Below, piece after piece: positions 33,369 to 42,559 of a stretch of DNA of 64,000 nucleotides (its first letter is position 1; every line of letters starts with the position of its first letter). The position numbers and the translations under genes are program-made. Origin of the DNA: JBALVO01 sp036961445. GTDB taxonomy: Bacteria > Pseudomonadota > Gammaproteobacteria > Pseudomonadales > Halieaceae. The notes under the pieces were generated by a model that saw only the letters and a list, made by a program, of their open reading frames with translations, was not told the origin of the DNA and made no database searches. Location: positions 23,400 to 87,399 of the forward strand of contig JBALVO010000004.1 in NCBI GenBank assembly GCA_036961445.1, given 5' to 3'.

Positions 33369-34391
33369 CTAGCTATTGGACTGTCGCCATATACTGGGCG
33401 ACCGGCCGCTCCAGCGACGAAAAGCATGACTGAAATTAGCGGACTCGGTATAGCCCAATAAGCCGCAAATTTCATCCATAGGCAGGTTGGTTTTTCCCAG
33501 GTATTCCTTGGCCAGGCCAAAGCGCACCTCATCGAGAATATCCCGATAGGTGCGCCCCTCTTCCTTCAGGCGGCGCCTGAGTGTTCGTGTCGACATATCC
33601 AGTTTTTCCGCAATGTAGTCGACGTCGGGGAAATAACCCGGCCGCGACAGAATCAATATTCGGACATGGTCGATAAAATGCCCCTGGGTAGTGAGTTTGG
33701 CGATCAACAACTGGCATTGCTGTTGAAAATGCCGGGAGGATTCCGGATCGCTCTGAGGTAAAGGCGTGTCAAGCAGCGCAGAACTGAAAATAAACTTGCT
33801 ACTGTCTACGCAAAACTGAATGTCACAATCGAAGTGTTGCCTGTAAACCTCTGGCCTGCCGTGCCCGTCGTGAGCCAGGAACAGCTCGTCAATAGCCAGC
33901 GGTAGACCGAGGATTTCACTAAAATCTACCCTGGCTGCAGAAATGTCACGGTCCAGGTAGAGATCAACCAATTCCTGTTCTATGGGTGGGGGCTCGGTAA
34001 AGGAAAACCAGGACTGTTTCCCTGATACGCCATAACCAAGGGTAAAGAAACTGAACGTCAGGCGACCGAAATTCTCTGCCAGGGTAAGCGCGTGGCGAAA
34101 GGTCGCGGCGCTGAGCAGGGCGTATCCGAACAAGCCATAGCGCTGCGGGATGAAAGGTTCACCGAGTTTCAAACCGATTGTCGGGTCGCCTGTCAATTCC
34201 AGGGTATTGCGATAAAAAGCCAGTTCCTGCTGCAAGCTCATACGCGCATTGGCGTCATCAAGTTGCGACAGCAAAATACCGCTCCCTTTCAGGCAAACCT
34301 GGCGATCGTAGCCTAAACCTTCCATTACACCCATGGCGGGCAACAACGATCGGACCGGATGTGGCGGCAGGTCTTGCAGGGTTTTGGCCAT
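33369..34391 (-). CDS. AraC-family transcriptional regulator
   Basis: The 340-residue protein (start at M-A-K-T-L; an ATG nine codons upstream is also possible) has an Arabinose_bd-type sensing domain at about 20-210 and a C-terminal AraC domain at about 235-338. The domain contains V-D-Y-I-A-E-K-L-D-M-S-T-R-T-L-R-R-R-L-K and I-C-G-L-L-G-Y-T-E-S-A-N-F-S-H-A-F-R-R-W. It is divergent from the catabolic operon beginning at 34537 (145-base gap), which makes it the best candidate regulator of that operon. It is related in layout to the AraC protein at 16538-17617. The effector is probably an intermediate of the pathway (inference). Confidence 0.92.
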   Translation of the reverse strand: MAKTLQDLPPHPVRSLLPAMGVMEGLGYDRQVCLKGSGILLSQLDDANARMSLQQELAFYRNTLELTGDPTIGLKLGEPFIPQRYGLFGYALLSAATFRHALTLAENFGRLTFSFFTLGYGVSGKQSWFSFTEPPPIEQELVDLYLDRDISAARVDFSEILGLPLAIDELFLAHDGHGRPEVYRQHFDCDIQFCVDSSKFIFSSALLDTPLPQSDPESSRHFQQQCQLLIAKLTTQGHFIDHVRILILSRPGYFPDVDYIAEKLDMSTRTLRRRLKEEGRTYRDILDEVRFGLAKEYLGKTNLPMDEICGLLGYTESANFSHAFRRWSGRSPSIWRQSNS

Positions 34392-34536
34392 AACTCGTGT
34401 CGTCCTTATGCCAGGCACGAATTCTAGTCCCGCTGGCCGAAAATCACAAATTTGTGACCCTGACCCACATTCGCTTTGTGTACTGCTGCGTTTAAAGTGA
34501 CTCCCATATTCACATAGCAGCCCAGGAGGGCATCAC

Positions 34537-35655
34537 ATGTCCAGCGAAAGAAAAGTACTTGTCTATGGCGCCAGTGGTTACACCGGCAAAATTATCGCCG
34601 AATGCCTGGCACAACGCGGCATTCCTTTTTACATGGCAGGGCGCACCCAATCGCGACTGGAAGATGCCCTGAAGATAGTTGAGCAGCGCCATGGCGCCAA
34701 GGTGGATGCAGAGATTGTTACTGCCAGTAATACGCCTGAAGAACTGCGCCCACTATTTGACAAGGTAGACATCGTGATCAACGTCTCAGGCCCGTTTATG
34801 CAGTTGGGCTGGCCCATCGTGGAGACCGCCCTTGAGTGCGGGTGCCACTACCTGGATACCACTGGCGAGCAAGACTGGTCGCTGGCCATTAAGGAGAAGT
34901 TCGGCAAGGCCTTTGAAGAAAAGGGCCTGCTGCTTAATCCCGCCAATTCCTACATGTGGGCTGCCGGAGCGATGGCTGCAGAGACCGTTTTGGAAACAGA
35001 AGGCGTGGACAGTCTGGATATCCTGTACCAGATCGACAATGGCCTGCCCTCGGAAGCGTCCACCAAGTCCTTCCTGCGTATGGTGTGTAATGACACATCC
35101 CAGTACTACCTCGAACTGAACGAATTAAAAACCTGGCCCAACGATCAGGTGTATCAGGTCTCGATGCCACATCGCAGCGGCATGTTGCGCGCCCTACCCT
35201 GGGGCGGTGCCAACGAACCCATCTGGTTCATGGATGATCCACGAGTGCGCAACTGTAAGGTGCTAACGTCTATTGGTGAGCACATGATTGATCCTATCGT
35301 CCAGGCGATTACAGCCTTCAACGAGCAGGCCGCACACCTGCCCCAGGCAGAGAAGGAAGCCTGGACCAACGCGGTCGGCGACCAGATGGATAGCGGCGAA
35401 CCACCCAAGGATGACGTCGATATTCAGCGCAGCGTTATCGTCTGTCACGGGCAGGGACGTCAGGTCACAAAAACCTTTGTCATGAACCTGTCCGCCCCCT
35501 ACAGCTGGACCGGTGAAATCAACGCCGAGGCCGCCGAGCGCCTGCTCAACGGGCAACTGAAAAAGCCCGGCTATCAGTCTGCGGCCCAGGCTTTCGGTCA
35601 CCGCGAGTTACTGGCAGTCTTTCACCAGCTCGGCTACTGCAACCTGCCAGATTAA
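34537..35655 (+). CDS. Saccharopine-dehydrogenase-like NAD(P)-dependent reductase
   Basis: The 372-residue protein begins with a Rossmann motif V-L-V-Y-G-A-S-G-Y-T-G (residues 7-17), then A-G-R-T-Q-S-R-L and I-V-I-N-V-S-G-P-F near 85-93, followed by G-C-H-Y-L-D-T-T-G-E. These match the saccharopine-dehydrogenase-like family whose members include trans-acting enoyl reductases of lipid synthesis. It is the first gene of the plus-strand operon, with AGGAGG ten bases before the ATG. In a catabolic operon it may reduce an unsaturated intermediate. No amino acid metabolism genes are nearby, so a lysine-pathway role is unlikely. Confidence 0.85.
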   Translation: MSSERKVLVYGASGYTGKIIAECLAQRGIPFYMAGRTQSRLEDALKIVEQRHGAKVDAEIVTASNTPEELRPLFDKVDIVINVSGPFMQLGWPIVETALECGCHYLDTTGEQDWSLAIKEKFGKAFEEKGLLLNPANSYMWAAGAMAAETVLETEGVDSLDILYQIDNGLPSEASTKSFLRMVCNDTSQYYLELNELKTWPNDQVYQVSMPHRSGMLRALPWGGANEPIWFMDDPRVRNCKVLTSIGEHMIDPIVQAITAFNEQAAHLPQAEKEAWTNAVGDQMDSGEPPKDDVDIQRSVIVCHGQGRQVTKTFVMNLSAPYSWTGEINAEAAERLLNGQLKKPGYQSAAQAFGHRELLAVFHQLGYCNLPD

Positions 35656-35667
35656 GGAGCGAAGCAC

Positions 35668-36906
35668 ATGAAAATGAACGCATATGTCGCCGGCGTGGGT
35701 ATGACCCGCTTCGGCAAGCATCTGGACACAACCCTCAAGGGACTGGCCGGCGAGGCCATCAGCGAGGCACTTACCGACGCCGGCATCAATAGCAGCGCTA
35801 TTGAAGTGGCCTACATGGGCAACGCCGCCGGGGGCGTAGTGCAGGGCCAGGAGATGATCTCCGGGCAAGTTGCCCTGCGCGAACTGGGCATTGGCAAGAT
35901 CCCGGTGATCAATGTGGAAAATGCCTGCGCTACCTCCTCCACCGCGTTTAACCAGGCCTGTGCCATGGTGACTGCCGGTGCCTATGATGTGGCGCTGGTA
36001 TGCGGCTTCGAGAAGCTGTTTCACGAGGACAAGATGCGTAGCTTCGCGGCTTTCGACGGTGCCGTAGATACAGAAAATGCCGACGGTGTAATGGGCGCCT
36101 TAAAAATTCTGGCCGCCAAGGCGGGAGAGGAAGTAGATGAGGTTAACGCAGGTAAGACGCGCTCCGTCTTCATGGACATCTACTCCCTGATGACGCTTGC
36201 TCATATGAAGCAGTACGGTACGACCGTCGAGCAGATCGCTGGTGTCACTGCCAAAAACTCCTTCCACGGCAGTCTCAACGCCCGCGCCCAGTTCCAGACC
36301 GCTTTGTCTGTAGAGGAAGTGCTGGCCGCCAGACAAATCGTCTACCCCCTGACACTGCCTATGTGTTCCCCTATTGGCGACGGTGCCGCGGCTGTGGTTG
36401 TGGTCAGCGCACGCAAGGCGAAGCAACTGGGACTTAAAAAGCCTGTGAGGGTATTATCCTCCGCCCTGGTTTCAGGCTACGACGAGCAGGCGGACGATCT
36501 ATCGGTAGGCGCTTATGCGGCCAATCTGGCTTATGAGACGGCGGGGGTCGGTCCCGGTGATCTAAGCCTGATTGAATTGCACGATGCCTCAGCACCTTCT
36601 GAAATTATTGCCTACGAGTACCTGGGCATCTGTGACAAGGGCCAAGGCGGCAAGCTGATCGAAGACGGCACCACCCGCCTCGGCGGTCGCCTGCCAGTCA
36701 ACGTTTCTGGCGGACTATTGCGCAAGGGACACCCTATAGGTGCCTCGGGTGCGGCCCAGATCGTAGAACTCACCGAGCAGTTGCAGGGTCGGGGCCATGA
36801 TCGCCAAGTGGAAAATGCACGTATCGCGCTAGCCCACAACGGCGGTGGCATGATCGGCACCGATGCCGCCGCCACCGTGGTGAGCATTCTGCGCAGGGAG
36901 GACTGA
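35668..36906 (+). CDS. Thiolase of the SCP2 / lipid-transfer type
   Basis: The 412-residue enzyme has the acylated Cys in V-E-N-A-C-A-T-S-S-T-A-F (Cys near residue 92), the middle H-D-A-S-A-P-S-E where common thiolases have N-E-A-F, and the C-terminal R-K-G-H-P-I-G-A-S-G-A. The H-D-A motif marks the SCP2-type thiolases that cleave side chains of bile acids, cholesterol and branched acyl-CoAs, rather than FadA-type enzymes. The start follows the upstream stop by 12 bases. It is likely to be the carbon-carbon cleaving step of the pathway. Confidence 0.92.
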   Translation: MKMNAYVAGVGMTRFGKHLDTTLKGLAGEAISEALTDAGINSSAIEVAYMGNAAGGVVQGQEMISGQVALRELGIGKIPVINVENACATSSTAFNQACAMVTAGAYDVALVCGFEKLFHEDKMRSFAAFDGAVDTENADGVMGALKILAAKAGEEVDEVNAGKTRSVFMDIYSLMTLAHMKQYGTTVEQIAGVTAKNSFHGSLNARAQFQTALSVEEVLAARQIVYPLTLPMCSPIGDGAAAVVVVSARKAKQLGLKKPVRVLSSALVSGYDEQADDLSVGAYAANLAYETAGVGPGDLSLIELHDASAPSEIIAYEYLGICDKGQGGKLIEDGTTRLGGRLPVNVSGGLLRKGHPIGASGAAQIVELTEQLQGRGHDRQVENARIALAHNGGGMIGTDAAATVVSILRRED

Positions 36907-36908
36907 TC

Positions 36909-38504
36909 ATGTCAGAGCGCAATCCCCTGATCCTGGCCAACCTGATTCGCAACTGGTGCGCTAAAGCGCCGGAAAGGCAAATTCTGACCTTCGTGGATAT
37001 TGACGCCAACGGTGCTTTCCAGGAGGAAACCCGCAACTACCAACAACTATGGAACAACGGCCAGCGCCTGGCAGCCTGGCTGCGGGAACAGGGTATGCAA
37101 AAGGGTGATGCTTTCGCCCTGGTGATGCAAAACCATGCCGAGTTCGTCGATTTTATGGTGGCATCGTCCATCGTCGGTACGGTATTTGTTCCCATAGACT
37201 CCCGCACCCGCGGCGACAAATTAAAATACATGCTGGAGTTTGCCGAATGCAAAGGCGCGGTGGTCGGCGATAACGCCCTGGCGGAGGTCGAGTCAGTATG
37301 GCAGGACGGTGATCACTGGATTGCTAACCTGGGAGACGATCAGGGTAACTACCCGGGGATATCACCGGTGCTTGCCCGCGCACTGCCAGAACCTGAGCTG
37401 GAAATAGCCAGCACTGACCCGAATGCGCCGATGCAGTTACTGTTTACCTCTGGCACCACCGGTGACCCGAAAGCGATCTTATCCACTCACAGCCGCTACG
37501 GCGTGGCAGCCACATTGCCGACCGTGCTCGGACTGGTTGATGACGACGTGCTGTATACGGGGCTGTCATTGACCCATGCCAATGCCCAGCTGGTTACCCT
37601 GGGGATGATCCTGCACGCCGGAATGCGCGGTGTGATCAGCCTCAAATTCACCAAGTCACGCCTGTGGGACATCACGCGCGAGTACGGCTGTACGTTCTTC
37701 AACCTACTCGGTGGCATGACCACGGCGATTTACGCAGAGCCTGCGCGCGATGACGATACCGCTAATCCAGTGCGAAAAATCCTCAGTGCCGGCATGCCTG
37801 CGGCGATCTGGGAAGATTTCTCCCAACGCTTTGGCGTAGAGCTGTTCGAGTTCTATGGCGCGGCTGAGGGCGGCCTGTGCTTCAACCCCACTGGTCTAGG
37901 CCCTGTTGGTAGCTGCGGCAAAGCGCCGCCGTCCATGCAACTGGCTATCCTGGGCGAGGATGGCAACCCCGTGGCAGCCGGTGTTGCCGGTGAGATCTGC
38001 TTTCGTGAGGCGGACGGCCGCTGCCCCGACCTGACCTATTTCAAAAATTCTCAGGCCACCGCCAACAAGCTTGCCGACGGCTGGCTACATATGGGCGACA
38101 TTGGTCACCTGGACGAAGCTGGTTGGTTGTATTTTCACTATCGCATGGGCGGCGGCATTCGCAAGAACGGTGACTTTGTAAACACAGCTTTCGTAGAAAA
38201 GGCGCTGTCCGAGATCGATGCCATTACCGATGTGTACGTGTATGGATTGCAAGTATCCGCAGGCTTAGCCCCCGGAGAAAAGGAAGTCATCGCCGCGGTC
38301 GTTCCCGCCGATCGTGACAGCTTTGATATTGCAGCTGTGTTGAAGACCTGTCGTGCCAAGCTGGACCGCAACAGTGTGCCGGACTATATCCAGGTATTGG
38401 ATGAAATCCCCAAGACCGCCTCGGAAAAACCGCAGGAACGTTTCCTGGTGGAAGCATTCGCGGCCAACCGGGGGCAAGTATGCCCGGCAACAAGCTGTCG
38501 TTAA
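36909..38504 (+). CDS. AMP-forming acyl-CoA ligase (CaiC-like)
   Basis: The 531-residue protein has the adenylate motifs L-F-T-S-G-T-T-G-D-P-K-A near residue 178, F-Y-G-A-A-E-G-G near 316 and W-L-H-M-G-D-I-G-H near 394. The C-terminal I-P-K-T-A-S-E-K-P-Q-E-R holds the catalytic Lys. It belongs with crotonobetaine-carnitine-type and steroid-side-chain ligases more than with plain FadD. The gene starts two bases after the thiolase stop, so translation is coupled. It should supply the CoA ester that the following dehydrogenase and thiolase use. Confidence 0.9.
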   Translation: MSERNPLILANLIRNWCAKAPERQILTFVDIDANGAFQEETRNYQQLWNNGQRLAAWLREQGMQKGDAFALVMQNHAEFVDFMVASSIVGTVFVPIDSRTRGDKLKYMLEFAECKGAVVGDNALAEVESVWQDGDHWIANLGDDQGNYPGISPVLARALPEPELEIASTDPNAPMQLLFTSGTTGDPKAILSTHSRYGVAATLPTVLGLVDDDVLYTGLSLTHANAQLVTLGMILHAGMRGVISLKFTKSRLWDITREYGCTFFNLLGGMTTAIYAEPARDDDTANPVRKILSAGMPAAIWEDFSQRFGVELFEFYGAAEGGLCFNPTGLGPVGSCGKAPPSMQLAILGEDGNPVAAGVAGEICFREADGRCPDLTYFKNSQATANKLADGWLHMGDIGHLDEAGWLYFHYRMGGGIRKNGDFVNTAFVEKALSEIDAITDVYVYGLQVSAGLAPGEKEVIAAVVPADRDSFDIAAVLKTCRAKLDRNSVPDYIQVLDEIPKTASEKPQERFLVEAFAANRGQVCPATSCR

Positions 38505-38519
38505 CAGGAGTGTGATCCA

Positions 38520-39281
38520 ATGAAAACGATCTTTATAACAGGCGCCGCTCACGGCATCGGACTGGCAACGGCAAAACGCTTTGCCTCCCAGGGCTGGTAC
38601 GTGGGTCTTTACGATATCAACCAGAGCGCCCTGCACGAATTACTGGCGTCAGGTGAATTCCCCAACGCCTGCGCGCAGCACTGTGACGTCACCCAGCGAG
38701 ACTCTATCGAAAAGGCATTGCAGCACTTTTCCAGTCATACCCAGGGTCGCCTCGATGTGCTGGTCAACAATGCTGGCGTGCTGACCTCCGGGAACTTTGA
38801 AGAAATTGATCCTTTGGCCCACAACCTGATTGTAGAGGTCAATATAAAGGGCCTGACCAACGTTGCCCAGGCGGCTTTTCCACTGCTGCAACAAACCCCC
38901 GGCGCCACTTTGGTGAATCTGTGCTCTGCCTCAAGTATTCACGGTGTGCCGATGCTGGCTGTCTACAGCGCCTCCAAGTACTACGTTAACGGTTTGACCG
39001 AGGCCCTGCACATAGAGTGGGCACAGCACGACATTCGCGTTACTGCGGTCAAACCTCCGGTAGTAAACACGGCTATGGGTCATCAGCTGGATGCCACAAC
39101 AACGAAAAAAATGGGCATCAATATGCAGCCAGAGCACGTTGCCGAGGCGATCCAGATTGCTGTCGAGGGTAGCCGTATCGGGTACATCCTGGGGACATCT
39201 ACCAAATTGTGGGGTTGGCTGGACAAGTTCCTGCCCGAGGCCGGGCGACGCGCACTGGTGCGTTACCTCACAGGTCATTAA
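38520..39281 (+). CDS. Short-chain dehydrogenase/reductase (SDR)
   Basis: The 253-residue protein shows T-G-A-A-H-G-I-G (residues 7-14), V-N-N-A-G-V near 83, an active-site Ser in C-S-A-S-S-I-H-G and Y-S-A-S-K. The C-terminal part (G-Y-I-L-G-T-S-T-K-L-W-G-W-L) is not the usual D-G-G ending, and resembles SDRs with a membrane-associated C-terminal helix. It lies 15 bases after the ligase stop in the same operon. An oxidation of a hydroxyl group on a bulky lipid is plausible. Confidence 0.88.
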   Translation: MKTIFITGAAHGIGLATAKRFASQGWYVGLYDINQSALHELLASGEFPNACAQHCDVTQRDSIEKALQHFSSHTQGRLDVLVNNAGVLTSGNFEEIDPLAHNLIVEVNIKGLTNVAQAAFPLLQQTPGATLVNLCSASSIHGVPMLAVYSASKYYVNGLTEALHIEWAQHDIRVTAVKPPVVNTAMGHQLDATTTKKMGINMQPEHVAEAIQIAVEGSRIGYILGTSTKLWGWLDKFLPEAGRRALVRYLTGH

Positions 39282-39330
39282 TACGCCATTTATAAAACAA
39301 GCTGTTAAGCAACTATACGAGAGACGAGCC

Positions 39331-40560
39331 ATGAGTACTTACATCAATCTGCCGCTCAGCGGCCTGGAAGAACCCCTGTCAGAGATGGAGCACGTTGTGC
39401 AGGACACCGCTCATCGCTTCGCAGAAGACGTCTTGCGCCCTATCGGGACACAGCTGGACGAAATGTCTGCCGATGATGGCGTGGGTCCCAACTCACCGCT
39501 ATGGGGTGCACTGGAAAAAGCCGCTGGCCTGGGCCTGTCGGTCAAGGCCATGCTGGAATTGGAACCGCTGGAGAGAGAGCGAATCCTGCTAATCGCCTCC
39601 GAAGAATTGTCATGGGGGGATGCCGGACTGGGTGGCATGGTACTGGTGAGCCAGATGCCAGGCCTGTACTCGATGCTCGCAGGCAATATGGCAATGGTCG
39701 ACTACTGCGATGGCAAACTGGGTTGCTGGGGCATCACCGAACCCGACCATGGTAGTGACGCCCTGGACCCCGATGGCAGTATCGCGGCATGCGATGGCGA
39801 TTACGGTCGGGCCAGCTGCGTTGCGCGCATCGAGGGTGACAAAATCATTGTTAGTGGGCAAAAGTCCGCCTGGGTATCCGGTGGCACAATCGCCGAAGTC
39901 TGCGCGCTGTACTGCCATATCGAAGAGGACGGTACAGCTCGACCCGGTATCTCCCTGATAGTCCCGCTGGACCTGCCTGGCGTGACCAAGGGCAAGGCAC
40001 TGGAGAAAATGGGCCTGCGCGCCCTCAACCAGGGTGAAATCTATTTCGACAACGTGGAAGTACCCCTCTCCCACATGCTGGCGGGCCCTGATGATTACGA
40101 CGACTTTGTACGGCACACCCTGGCCGAGGCCAACGTTCACGTAGCGAATATGGCGGTGGGGGTGGCCCGGGCAGCCTATGAACACGCGCATGCCTATGCC
40201 CATGAGCGCAAACAGGGCGGCCAGCCCATCATTCGCCACCAAAGCGTACAGTCTCGACTGTTCCACTTATTCCGTAAGGTGGAGATGGCCCGCGCCCTTG
40301 TGCGCCGGGTCGCTACTTACAATGCAACGGCTCCCGCAGCCGCCTTGCAGGGTTCCATCGCCGCCAAGATCACGGCGACGCAACTTGCTTTTGAAGTGGC
40401 CAGCGACGCGCTGCAAATATTTGGCGGCAACGGCATGACCAAAGAGTATCCCATGGAGAAATTACTGCGCGATGCACGCGCCATGCTGATCGCCGACGGT
40501 TGTAACGAGGTACTGGCACTGAAAGGCGGCAGCCTGCTAATTAACCCCGAACTATTTTAA
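39331..40560 (+). CDS. Acyl-CoA dehydrogenase family protein
   Basis: The start at 39331 (M-S-T-Y-I-N-L-P) is chosen because the longer frame overlaps the SDR gene by 190 bases and adds unrelated sequence; the 49-base gap agrees with the operon. The 409-residue flavoprotein has G-C-W-G-I-T-E-P-D-H-G-S-D near 126, K-S-A-W-V-S-G-G near 168, and I-F-G-G-N-G-M-T-K-E-Y-P-M-E-K-L-L-R-D-A-R near 364-384. The first step of beta-oxidation (alpha,beta-dehydrogenation of a CoA ester) is the expected reaction. No obvious heteromeric partner (FadE-type) is adjacent. Confidence 0.93.
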   Translation: MSTYINLPLSGLEEPLSEMEHVVQDTAHRFAEDVLRPIGTQLDEMSADDGVGPNSPLWGALEKAAGLGLSVKAMLELEPLERERILLIASEELSWGDAGLGGMVLVSQMPGLYSMLAGNMAMVDYCDGKLGCWGITEPDHGSDALDPDGSIAACDGDYGRASCVARIEGDKIIVSGQKSAWVSGGTIAEVCALYCHIEEDGTARPGISLIVPLDLPGVTKGKALEKMGLRALNQGEIYFDNVEVPLSHMLAGPDDYDDFVRHTLAEANVHVANMAVGVARAAYEHAHAYAHERKQGGQPIIRHQSVQSRLFHLFRKVEMARALVRRVATYNATAPAAALQGSIAAKITATQLAFEVASDALQIFGGNGMTKEYPMEKLLRDARAMLIADGCNEVLALKGGSLLINPELF

Positions 40561-40572
40561 CAGGACAATACT

Positions 40573-41343
40573 ATGAGACTGCAAAATAAAGTCGCACTTA
40601 TTACCGGCGCAGGTAATGGCATCGGAGAGGCAACGGCTAAACGCTTCGCCGACGAAGGCGCCCTGGTCATCGTCACTGACATTAACGGTGCCGCCGCCCA
40701 GCGCGTGGCGGGGGAAATCACCGGCACTGGTGGACGCGCGGAAGCGCGCACTCAGGATGTTATTGACGAAGCACTCTGGACCACACTAGTGGAGGATGTC
40801 GTATCCTCTCACGGCAGCCTGGACGTGGTGGTGAACAATGCCGGTATCGCCATCACCGCCAACGTGGAAAAAACCACTGCAGAAGAATGGCGCAGGACCC
40901 AGGCGATAAATGGCGAAAGCGTATTTTTCGGCACCCGCGCCGCGGTCGCGGTCATGAAAGAGCATGGGGGATCGATCATCAACATTTCCTCCATCGAAGG
41001 CATGGTCGGTGAACCCAATGCCGCAGCCTATAACTACAGTAAAGGCGGCGTGCGCATATTCACCAAATCCGCTGCTTTACACTGCGCTGCCGAAGCTTAT
41101 CCAATCAGGGTGAATTCGGTGCATCCCGGCTTTATTCTGACAGCCATGGTAGAAGAAGGTATCGCCGCCCTACCCACGGAACTGGCCGATGCAATGCACG
41201 AGCGTTTAATGCGGGAAATCCCCTTAGGCACCATGGGCGACCCCCTGGACATCGCCAACGGCTGCCTGTTCCTGGCCTCGAATGAGTCCAAATACATGAC
41301 CGGCAGCGAACTGGTGATCGACGGCGGTTACACCTGCCACTAG
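40573..41343 (+). CDS. Short-chain dehydrogenase/reductase (SDR)
   Basis: The 256-residue enzyme has T-G-A-G-N-G-I-G at residues 11-18, N-N-A-G-I at about 88, an active-site Ser in N-I-S-S-I-E-G, Y-N-Y-S-K and the C-terminal V-I-D-G-G-Y-T. It resembles 3-alpha(or 20-beta)-hydroxysteroid dehydrogenase-type and cyclic-alcohol dehydrogenases more than FabG, though this is a weak distinction. It lies 12 bases after the acyl-CoA dehydrogenase stop. The N-terminus (M-R-L-Q-N-K-V-A) is very like that of the SDR at 24144-24917, so the two may be recent relatives. Confidence 0.9.
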   Translation: MRLQNKVALITGAGNGIGEATAKRFADEGALVIVTDINGAAAQRVAGEITGTGGRAEARTQDVIDEALWTTLVEDVVSSHGSLDVVVNNAGIAITANVEKTTAEEWRRTQAINGESVFFGTRAAVAVMKEHGGSIINISSIEGMVGEPNAAAYNYSKGGVRIFTKSAALHCAAEAYPIRVNSVHPGFILTAMVEEGIAALPTELADAMHERLMREIPLGTMGDPLDIANGCLFLASNESKYMTGSELVIDGGYTCH

Positions 41344-41400
41344 TCACTTAAACCGGAAGAGTTACTGGTCAAAAACCAAATACAACGCTGGAGATTTGCA

Positions 41401-42153
41401 ATGCATAAATATACCGCGCCCGCCTGGGCCAGGATCATATATGACGTATCCGGGAAGCTAACCGAGGATTTCGGCGGCGGCCCGAAGCAACTAAAGATGG
41501 CCTGGGTAATCAACCTGCACAAGATCATCACACTGTTTATCGTTCTGGGCATGATGTTTTATTTTGATAACTTCAGTCCTGCGGCCTGGGTTTACCTCGG
41601 CCTGCACGGCATATACGGCTACTGCTGGCTGGTAAAAGACTTCGGCTTTCGCGACGGCAGCTTCGAGGCACGCGTTACTTACGGTGGTGCGGTAATGACC
41701 TACCTGGTGCTGGTGGGCTGGTACTGGCTGTTGCCGTATCTGTTTATATCGCGCAACGTCGAGCCATCTGGCCTGTTGCTATTCGTGGCTATCGCCATGA
41801 ACTTGCAGGGGATCACCTGGATGATTGCCGGTGACTGCCAAAAGCACTTTTCACTCAAATACCGCAAGGGCCTGATTACCGATGGCGTGTTCGCCTACAC
41901 ACGCAACCCTAACTTCCTCGGTGAAATATTGATCTACGCGTCCTTTGCCTTGCTGGCTAACCACTGGCTAGGATGGCTGGTACTGGCCTACGCTACAGTG
42001 TTCTTCTACTCTCGCATGTTGGTGAAAGACGCCTCTATCTCGCGCTACCCGGAATGGGATGCCTACGCCGCACGCTCAAGTCGGCTCATTCCCTGGGGCC
42101 TGCTGGCCGCGACTGTTGGTTCCAGGCCAACGCATCCTGCGCCATCGAATTGA
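41401..42153 (+). CDS. Membrane protein of the steroid-5-alpha-reductase / DUF1295 / ICMT group
   Basis: The 250-residue protein has about five to six helices. The C-terminal signature G-L-I-T-D-G-V-F-A-Y-T-R-N-P-N-F-L-G-E (about residues 157-175), with R-Y-P-E-W-D-A-Y near 218, is shared by 3-oxo-5-alpha-steroid 4-dehydrogenases, DUF1295 proteins and isoprenylcysteine methyltransferases. The motif binds NADPH or S-adenosylmethionine. In this operon, reduction of a steroid or isoprenoid double bond is a reasonable guess. The gene begins 57 bases after an SDR stop. Confidence 0.8.
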   Translation: MHKYTAPAWARIIYDVSGKLTEDFGGGPKQLKMAWVINLHKIITLFIVLGMMFYFDNFSPAAWVYLGLHGIYGYCWLVKDFGFRDGSFEARVTYGGAVMTYLVLVGWYWLLPYLFISRNVEPSGLLLFVAIAMNLQGITWMIAGDCQKHFSLKYRKGLITDGVFAYTRNPNFLGEILIYASFALLANHWLGWLVLAYATVFFYSRMLVKDASISRYPEWDAYAARSSRLIPWGLLAATVGSRPTHPAPSN

Positions 42154-42162
42154 GAGCTAACT

Positions 42163-42558
42163 ATGAGCCATTCATCACACAAACTATTGTTTACTGTCGC
42201 GGCCGGCTTTAACTGGTTGGTAGGACTCATACTGTTCTTCAATGCCGACCTGCTGCTGGAGTTACTTCATATAACTCCCGTGCCTATCGAAACAACATTT
42301 CTGCGACTCTTTGCGGGCCTGGTGTTCGTCTTCGGCTTTGGTTACTACGCGGCTGGAAGTGATCTCAAGACCAACGCCCCGGTGATTCGCCTGGGTGGCA
42401 TCGCCAAGCTGATGGTGGTTGCTATCGCGGCTTACGAAGTTGTGTTGGGAAATATCAGCTGGCAATTAATGTTGGTGGCATCTGCTGACCTTATTTTCGC
42501 ACTGCTTTTTTTTCGGGCACTGCGCATTGCAATAACCAACCAGAACATAACAACATGA
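42163..42558 (+). CDS. Unrecognised four-helix membrane protein
   Basis: This 131-residue protein has four hydrophobic segments (about residues 10-27, 46-63, 76-93 and 97-118), a short loop between the second and third (A-A-G-S-D-L-K-T-N) and no signal peptide. I do not recognise a family with confidence. It follows the steroid-reductase-like gene by nine bases and the two are probably translated together. It could be a partner subunit of that membrane enzyme. Confidence 0.7.
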   Translation: MSHSSHKLLFTVAAGFNWLVGLILFFNADLLLELLHITPVPIETTFLRLFAGLVFVFGFGYYAAGSDLKTNAPVIRLGGIAKLMVVAIAAYEVVLGNISWQLMLVASADLIFALLFFRALRIAITNQNITT

Positions 42559-42559
42559 T

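Noticed and set aside
39091..39330. Extended N-terminus of the acyl-CoA dehydrogenase
   Set aside because: It would overlap the SDR gene by 190 bases and has no family similarity. The ATG at 39331 gives a normal start.
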